Shown piece by piece: positions 6,294-10,113 of a stretch of 10,113 bases of DNA (the first letter of the stretch is position 1; the number at the start of each line of letters is the position of its first letter). Source of the DNA: Marinospirillum sp. GTDB taxonomy: Bacteria > Pseudomonadota > Gammaproteobacteria > Pseudomonadales > Halomonadaceae. The translations under genes and the position numbers were made by a program. The DNA is taken from positions 1-10,113 of the forward strand of contig SKOQ01000073.1 in NCBI GenBank assembly GCA_007119985.1, in the 5' to 3' direction. The notes beneath the pieces are model-generated. The model had not been told where the DNA came from and did not search any database. It worked only from the letters and a program-made list of their open reading frames with translations.

Positions 6294-7890
6294 TCTTCTC
6301 TCAAGTCGCCGCCGTGCTTGGCTTTTGGCCTTGTTGCTGGCGACCTTGACGCTGTGTGCAGTGGTCAGCCTACTGGCGACTTCTGGCTGGTTTATCAGTG
6401 CTACGGCCACCGCAGGCTTGATCAGTCTCGGTGCTTACTGGTTTGATTATTTTCGTCCGGCGGCTTTGATTCGTCTGGCAGCGATCACCCGTACCGCTGG
6501 GCGCTATGCGGAGCGGCTCACCAGCCACTATGCAACCCTGGGACTGCTGAAGGATCTGCGTGTTGATTTCTTTCAGCGCCTTGCTCAGCGTCGGCCCGCT
6601 GCAGACCGGCTCAGTAGTCGCGCGCAGCATCGTCTGGTGGCCGATATTGATCAGCTGAACCAGTTTCCGCTGGGCTTTATCTTGCCGTGGATCAGCGTGA
6701 GTCTGCTGATGCTGTTGCTGCTCGCCTTCTATGCTTTATTGGATGCCCAGCTGCTGTATGCCAGCCTGCCCGGTCTGCTTCTGGCATGGTGGGTCTTTCC
6801 TTGGATCGATGGCCGTTTCAGCAGCAGACTGGCACGTCAGCAGAGTGAACAGGGCGAAACAAGACGTGCGGCGTTGATGCAACGTCTGCATTTGCGCGTT
6901 GCTCTGGTGCTCTGGGGGCACTGGTCAGCCCAGCAGGCCAGTTGGCAGCAGCTGGATCAGCGCTATCAGCAGGGGCAACAACAGCAATGGCGGCGCACCA
7001 GCCGTTTGGTGTTATGGCAACACTGGGCGCTGGGGGCGACGCTCTTGGCGCAGCTATGGGTGGGCCTGTCGCTGCTGGAAACAGGGGCGCTGAGCCTGCC
7101 TTGGTTAGTGGCCGCCTTGTTGGCTTTACTGGCTTTTTTTGAGTTGTTAGCCCCCTTGGCAGCCAGTGCATTGGCGCTGGGCTTGAGTCAGGCTGCGCGG
7201 GATCGCCTTAATCAACTAGTCGAGCAGCCTTTGTGGCCTGTCGCCAGATCACCGCTGCCGCAGCGTTTGCGCCTGCAAGGTGTGAGTGCACGCCATCCCG
7301 GTAGCTTGGTCGGGCCAGATCAGGTCGATCTGCTGCTCGAAGCAGGCCAAACACTGTTGATCACTGGCTCTTCTGGTCAGGGTAAAAGTACCTTGCTGGC
7401 CGTGCTCGCTGGCGATCTTGCGCCAAGTGCTGGACAGTATTGGATCAATGATCAACCGGCACGGCCTCTTGGTGCGCATTTGGGTTATCTGACCCAAGAT
7501 TTTCATCTGTTTAACCTGACGCTGGCCGAAAACCTGCGCCTTGGATGTGCTGAGGCAACCGAGGCGGATCTATGGCGGGTGCTGGAAGTGGTGGATTTAA
7601 AAGCCTGGGCCGCCGCTCAGCCACGTCAGCTCAACACCGCCTTGGGTGAGCAGGGTTTAGCAGTTTCAGGTGGTCAGGCAAGGCGAATCGCTTTGGCGCG
7701 CTTGCTGCTACGCCCGCGTGCTGTGTTGTTGCTGGATGAACCCTTTGCAGGGCTGGATCAGGCCACTGCGCAACGCGTTTTCAAACGCCTGCGCCAAGCG
7801 CAACCTCAAGCCATGCTGGTGTTGGTGACCCATGATGTGTTACCGCTCACGGTTGATCAGCATCTCAACATCGGCCTGCATCAAAAATAA
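6262..7890 (+). CDS. cydC: ABC exporter subunit CydC (cytochrome bd assembly)
   Basis: CydC is the partner half-transporter of CydD. The membrane domain carries the CydC hallmarks TSGWFISATATAGL (40-53) and AAITRTAGRYAERLTSH (73-89), matching the E. coli LSGWFLSA and ITRTAGRYFERLVSH stretches. The ATPase domain has Walker A GSSGQGKST (369-377), Q-loop Gln412, signature VSGGQ (468-472), Walker B LLLDEP (489-494) and switch His524. At 542 residues it is about 30 shorter than E. coli CydC, mostly because it stops shortly after the H-loop and lacks the usual tail. ATG 6262 is chosen because AGGAGG (6250-6255) lies six bases upstream; this overlaps cydD by 32 bases. An open frame reaches back to 6079 but reads through cydD in the wrong frame. 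ATG 6274 is a second possible start. Confidence 0.94.
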   Translation: MRQSMPLRLRDLLSSRRRAWLLALLLATLTLCAVVSLLATSGWFISATATAGLISLGAYWFDYFRPAALIRLAAITRTAGRYAERLTSHYATLGLLKDLRVDFFQRLAQRRPAADRLSSRAQHRLVADIDQLNQFPLGFILPWISVSLLMLLLLAFYALLDAQLLYASLPGLLLAWWVFPWIDGRFSSRLARQQSEQGETRRAALMQRLHLRVALVLWGHWSAQQASWQQLDQRYQQGQQQQWRRTSRLVLWQHWALGATLLAQLWVGLSLLETGALSLPWLVAALLALLAFFELLAPLAASALALGLSQAARDRLNQLVEQPLWPVARSPLPQRLRLQGVSARHPGSLVGPDQVDLLLEAGQTLLITGSSGQGKSTLLAVLAGDLAPSAGQYWINDQPARPLGAHLGYLTQDFHLFNLTLAENLRLGCAEATEADLWRVLEVVDLKAWAAAQPRQLNTALGEQGLAVSGGQARRIALARLLLRPRAVLLLDEPFAGLDQATAQRVFKRLRQAQPQAMLVLVTHDVLPLTVDQHLNIGLHQK

Positions 7891-7904
7891 ATCCAAAAAA
7901 GTGT

Positions 7905-7933
7905 TTGCAAAGCTAAATGAGATTGATTATATT
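7905..7933 (+). promoter_or_regulatory. Sigma70-type promoter of a candidate small RNA
   Basis: TTGCAA (7905-7910) and TATATT (7928-7933) are separated by exactly 17 bases, the best-formed promoter in the window. It starts 15 bases after the cydC stop and points away from cydC into a region with no convincing gene. The start site would be near 7940. TTGATTATATTTAA at 7923-7936 overlaps the -10 and resembles an FNR box (8 of 10). Confidence 0.6.
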
Positions 7934-7939
7934 TAACGC

Positions 7940-8057
7940 ATGGTTCGAAAGAGCCTAACCCAAAGCAGAAGTTGGACACAGGTTCCCTTTTTCCGTTTTA
8001 GGTTCTCCTCATCATCAAGCGAGTCTTTTAGCCCCTGAATTTCAGGGGCTTTTTTTT
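7940..8057 (+). ncRNA. Candidate intergenic small RNA downstream of cydC
   Basis: A good promoter at 7905-7933 and a strong intrinsic terminator at 8030-8057 define a transcript of about 118 nt that contains no convincing gene. Its 5' end can fold as GGUUC-GAAA-GAGCC (7942-7955), a five-pair hairpin closed by a GNRA loop. Alternatively GAGCCUAA (7951-7958) can pair with UUAGGUUC (7998-8005), so two folds compete. The middle is rich in U and C and holds UUCUCCUCA (8003-8011), an anti-Shine-Dalgarno-like stretch typical of regulatory RNAs. The same RNA could also arise by processing of the cyd operon 3' end, since both would share the terminator. I do not recognise it as a known family. Confidence 0.5.
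8030..8057 (+). terminator. Rho-independent terminator of the cyd operon and candidate small RNA
   Basis: AGCCCCTGAA (8030-8039) and TTCAGGGGCT (8041-8050) are perfect inverted repeats around one central base, followed directly by a run of T to 8057. This is a very strong plus-strand intrinsic terminator. Confidence 0.93.
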
Positions 8058-8073
8058 GGCTTTTTGGAAGCTG

Positions 8074-8106
8074 AAATAAAAACACCCCAGTCAGATCGCT
8101 GGGGTG
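8074..8106 (-). terminator. Rho-independent terminator of the SQR operon
   Basis: On the minus strand, CACCCCAG (8106-8099) and CTGGGGTG (8090-8083) form an eight-pair stem with an eight-base loop, followed by TTTTTATTT (8082-8074). It lies 25 bases beyond the stop of the small membrane protein and faces the cyd terminator, insulating the two convergent units. Confidence 0.85.
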
Positions 8107-8130
8107 GTGGGGGCTTCAATCAAAGAATAC

Positions 8131-8466
8131 CTAACGTGGCCGGTTTCTGAGATAGCAGATGGGATGAAAGACCAGCCAGCTATAGATACCTATCGCGATA
8201 GCCGCACCAATCAGATTCAGCCAGTCGACCCAAGTATTGACATAGGCGATTGAAGAATCGGTATGCCAAGGCACAAAGAAGAAGGCCAGCACAAAGAACA
8301 GAGGGGGCAAAAAGCGCGAGCCCATACCGCCTGTTTTATTAAAACCATAGCCTTGCATGCGGGCCACAATTTGTGGCACCAGCAAAATCACGGCCAAAAT
8401 TGCCAGCAGCCAGAGCCAGGGTAAAACGGAATACCAAACAACCGTGAGTGTACCGATCAGTGTCAT
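8131..8466 (-). CDS. Small three-helix inner-membrane protein of unknown function, next to SQR
   Basis: I do not recognise this 111-residue protein. It has three hydrophobic segments (about 8-33, 52-68 and 80-103) with a loop MQGYGFNKTGGMGSR (37-51) between the first two and a basic C-terminus. The chosen start is ATG 8466-8464 with GAGGAG seven bases upstream (8474-8479). A TTG at 8481 would add five residues, but it overlaps that ribosome binding site. The gene begins 23 bases after the SQR stop and a terminator follows it, so the two form a bicistronic unit. I infer a job linked to SQR, such as membrane anchoring or quinone delivery, from position only. Confidence 0.85.
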   Translation of the reverse strand: MTLIGTLTVVWYSVLPWLWLLAILAVILLVPQIVARMQGYGFNKTGGMGSRFLPPLFFVLAFFFVPWHTDSSIAYVNTWVDWLNLIGAAIAIGIYSWLVFHPICYLRNRPR

Positions 8467-8489
8467 GATGCTTCTCCTCAAATTCAGCC

Positions 8490-9827
8490 TTAAATGCGGC
8501 CTTCAAGCATGGCGTAGTAAGCGGGACGAAGCATGCGATCCTTCATCACCCAGGCAGTCCAGGATTCAGCCATCGGGTCAATAAAAGAGAAGGAGGGCAT
8601 CATCGCCATATTGTCGGCCCAGCCAAATTCAACCAGCATGGCTTTGCCGATGCCGGTAATCAGTGGGCAGGAGGTATAACCGTTATGGCGCGCCGGTAGC
8701 GGACGACCTTGTAGATGCGCGACAAAGTTCTGTTCCAGCACCCCAGCCTGCATTTTTACACTGGCGGCTGTTTTATTCAGCGCCATGCCCATCACATCAC
8801 CTATGCCCCAGACGTTTGGATAGCGCTCGTTTTGCAGTGTTTCACGATTCACTTCCATCCAATCCACAAAAGGGCCTTCTTGGAAGCGGAGTGGGCTGTT
8901 GAGCAGCGCATCCGGTGCGGTCATCGGTGGCACAACGTGAAGAAAATCATAGTCACGGGTCACATCTGCTTGGTCACGCACGCTGAATGTAGCGCGCTTG
9001 GCATCGGCATCAATGGCCTTCAGGGTATAGAAGTCATTGCGCGTGACCTGCTGCTCTTCAAAGCGTTGGCGCACAAAAGCATGGACTTGAGGCTGACTAA
9101 ACAGGCCACCGGAGGGCGTCATAAATTCGACGTTATAAGCATCACGCCGCCCTGTGGCTTCAAGTCGTGATAGGGTGGTGAAGGTCATCTTCAGTGGCGC
9201 ACCGGCGCATTTGATGGCTGTCGGTGCCAGTGTGAATAAGCCTGTCCCACTCCCCTGACGTATCCAGCGATCGATCTCGGTATTGGTTGCGGCGGCGGCT
9301 TCAATGCTGGCATAGACGCTCCCGATCCCCTTCCCTTGGCCGATCAGGTTGACATCCATGCCTTGAATCCGCTCGTAACGCAGCTGTAAGCCAGAGGCGA
9401 CGATCAGATAGTCATATTCCAGCGTTTGCCCATCATCAAGCCGAATGCGGTTGGTGTCTGGATCATACTCCGCGACCATGCCCTTCACCCAGTTGACTGA
9501 GCGCGGGAGCCAATCCGCTGTTTGGGTGATGGCTTTGCTGGCACTCCAGACGCCTGAAGCGACGAGCGTCCAGCCGGGCTGATAATGGTGCCGCTCACGG
9601 CGATCAACGATGGTGATCTGGGCGCCGTTCAACGCCCGTGTCAGGCGATTGGCCATGGCTGTACCGCCAGCGCCGGCACCCACGATGATGATACGTGCAT
9701 TGGTATTCACTGCCTGAGCCGGTGTGCTCGCGGCCAAAGCCAAGGGACCGAGTACACCCGCACCGGCACCAAGCTTCAGTAGATCACGCCGACTGACGTG
9801 TTCAAAGGGAAGGGTAGATTGAGACAT
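8490..9827 (-). CDS. sqr: Sulfide:quinone oxidoreductase (FAD), with twin-arginine signal peptide
   Basis: SQR oxidises sulfide to a persulfide or polysulfide and passes electrons through FAD to quinone. The 445-residue protein has an FAD-binding IIIVGAGAGG (47-55), Cys207 in IKCAGAPLKM and Cys387 in GYTSCPLITG, the two redox cysteines in contexts like those of human (type II) SQR, and a second FAD motif VWGIGDVMG (339-347). The N-terminus is a Tat signal: SRRDLLKLG (12-20), a hydrophobic stretch, then TPAQA near residue 39. The enzyme should therefore be exported folded with its flavin. AGGAG at 9836-9840 lies eight bases before the ATG. The alternative is an FccB-like flavoprotein, which is also Tat-exported, but the cysteine contexts favour SQR. 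No promoter is clear upstream. Confidence 0.9.
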   Translation of the reverse strand: MSQSTLPFEHVSRRDLLKLGAGAGVLGPLALAASTPAQAVNTNARIIIVGAGAGGTAMANRLTRALNGAQITIVDRRERHHYQPGWTLVASGVWSASKAITQTADWLPRSVNWVKGMVAEYDPDTNRIRLDDGQTLEYDYLIVASGLQLRYERIQGMDVNLIGQGKGIGSVYASIEAAAATNTEIDRWIRQGSGTGLFTLAPTAIKCAGAPLKMTFTTLSRLEATGRRDAYNVEFMTPSGGLFSQPQVHAFVRQRFEEQQVTRNDFYTLKAIDADAKRATFSVRDQADVTRDYDFLHVVPPMTAPDALLNSPLRFQEGPFVDWMEVNRETLQNERYPNVWGIGDVMGMALNKTAASVKMQAGVLEQNFVAHLQGRPLPARHNGYTSCPLITGIGKAMLVEFGWADNMAMMPSFSFIDPMAESWTAWVMKDRMLRPAYYAMLEGRI

Positions 9828-9840
9828 GCGTCTGGCTCCT

Positions 9841-10113
9841 GCTGAAATATTTTTTTATAAGCAGAATTGAATCTAGTCCTTTTTTGGCTTCTTTGCCTTC
9901 CAACTTTAGTGTATATGATGATTCTTTTTGGTTATGAGAGGGTTTGCTCATACAGAAAAAAGGTCTGAGCGCTTACCTAGGAAGCCTCTGATTAACTACT
10001 GCGCTTGGTGATGCTGCGTTGAAATTGGTCTCAAAATGCTCATTTACTCCGTGTAAACTCCGCTTTTTCGATCAATTTCGCCTTGCGACCTACATGGATG
10101 TAGGAAGTGCAGC
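9841..10113. other. Gene-free region upstream of SQR
   Basis: No gene is seen. The left half (to about 9980) is AT-rich and should contain the SQR promoter, but no -35/-10 pair is convincing; TTATAA on the minus strand at 9855-9860 is a weak -10 candidate. The right part is a palindromic repeat-like element described separately. Confidence 0.6.
10011..10113. repeat. Imperfect palindromic intergenic repeat element (runs off right edge)
   Basis: GAAATTGGTC (10021-10030) pairs with GATCAATTTC (10070-10079) over ten positions with one G-U, and inside it TTTAC (10043-10047) pairs with GTAAA (10053-10057). A further perfect palindrome, CCTACAT-GG-ATGTAGG, lies at 10089-10104. From memory, the AAATGCTCATTTAC and GTAAACTCCGCTTTTTCG core resembles dispersed non-coding repeats of many gammaproteobacterial genomes. 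No second copy is in the window, so repetition is inferred, and the left boundary is uncertain. Confidence 0.5.

Overview
The window reads as the chromosome of a moderately GC-rich gammaproteobacterium. Evidence is the E. coli-like cytochrome bd subunits (a CydA matching the E. coli numbering with a constant offset of one, and a CydB ending in HSLY as in E. coli), strong AGGAG-type ribosome binding sites and FNR-like boxes. I cannot name a genus. The theme is respiration in the presence of sulfide: a sulfide-resistant quinol oxidase and its assembly exporter sit between two sets of sulfide/persulfide oxidation genes.

Left, minus strand (1-1384): an MBL-fold hydrolase of the persulfide dioxygenase/Blh type (497-1384), followed by a DUF442/TIGR01244-type CxxGxR phosphatase-like or sulfurtransferase-like protein cut by the left edge (1-404). 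In some bacteria these two domains are one fused protein (Blh); here they are separate genes.

The divergent region 1385-1676 holds the control signals of cydA: a possible extended -10 promoter, two FNR-like boxes, phased TGCGA repeats, and a very short upstream ORF with the best Shine-Dalgarno sequence in the window.

Centre, plus strand (1677-7890): cydA, cydB, cydX, cydD and cydC form one compact operon. cydX overlaps cydD by 29 nt and cydD overlaps cydC by 32 nt. cydABX encode cytochrome bd; cydDC encode the ABC transporter needed to assemble it. Just after cydC lies an orphan sigma70-type promoter (7905-7933) with a strong intrinsic terminator about 100 nt downstream (8030-8057), which together look like an unannotated small RNA gene.

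Right, minus strand (8131-9827): a sulfide:quinone oxidoreductase with both redox cysteines and a twin-arginine signal peptide is followed 23 nt later by an unrecognised three-helix membrane protein, then its own terminator. The region 9841-10113 has no gene; its right part carries an imperfect palindromic element resembling dispersed intergenic repeats of gammaproteobacteria and runs off the window.

Working model (inference): SQR oxidises sulfide and feeds quinone, the dioxygenase and DUF442 protein remove the resulting persulfide, and cytochrome bd reoxidises quinol where sulfide would poison haem-copper oxidases.
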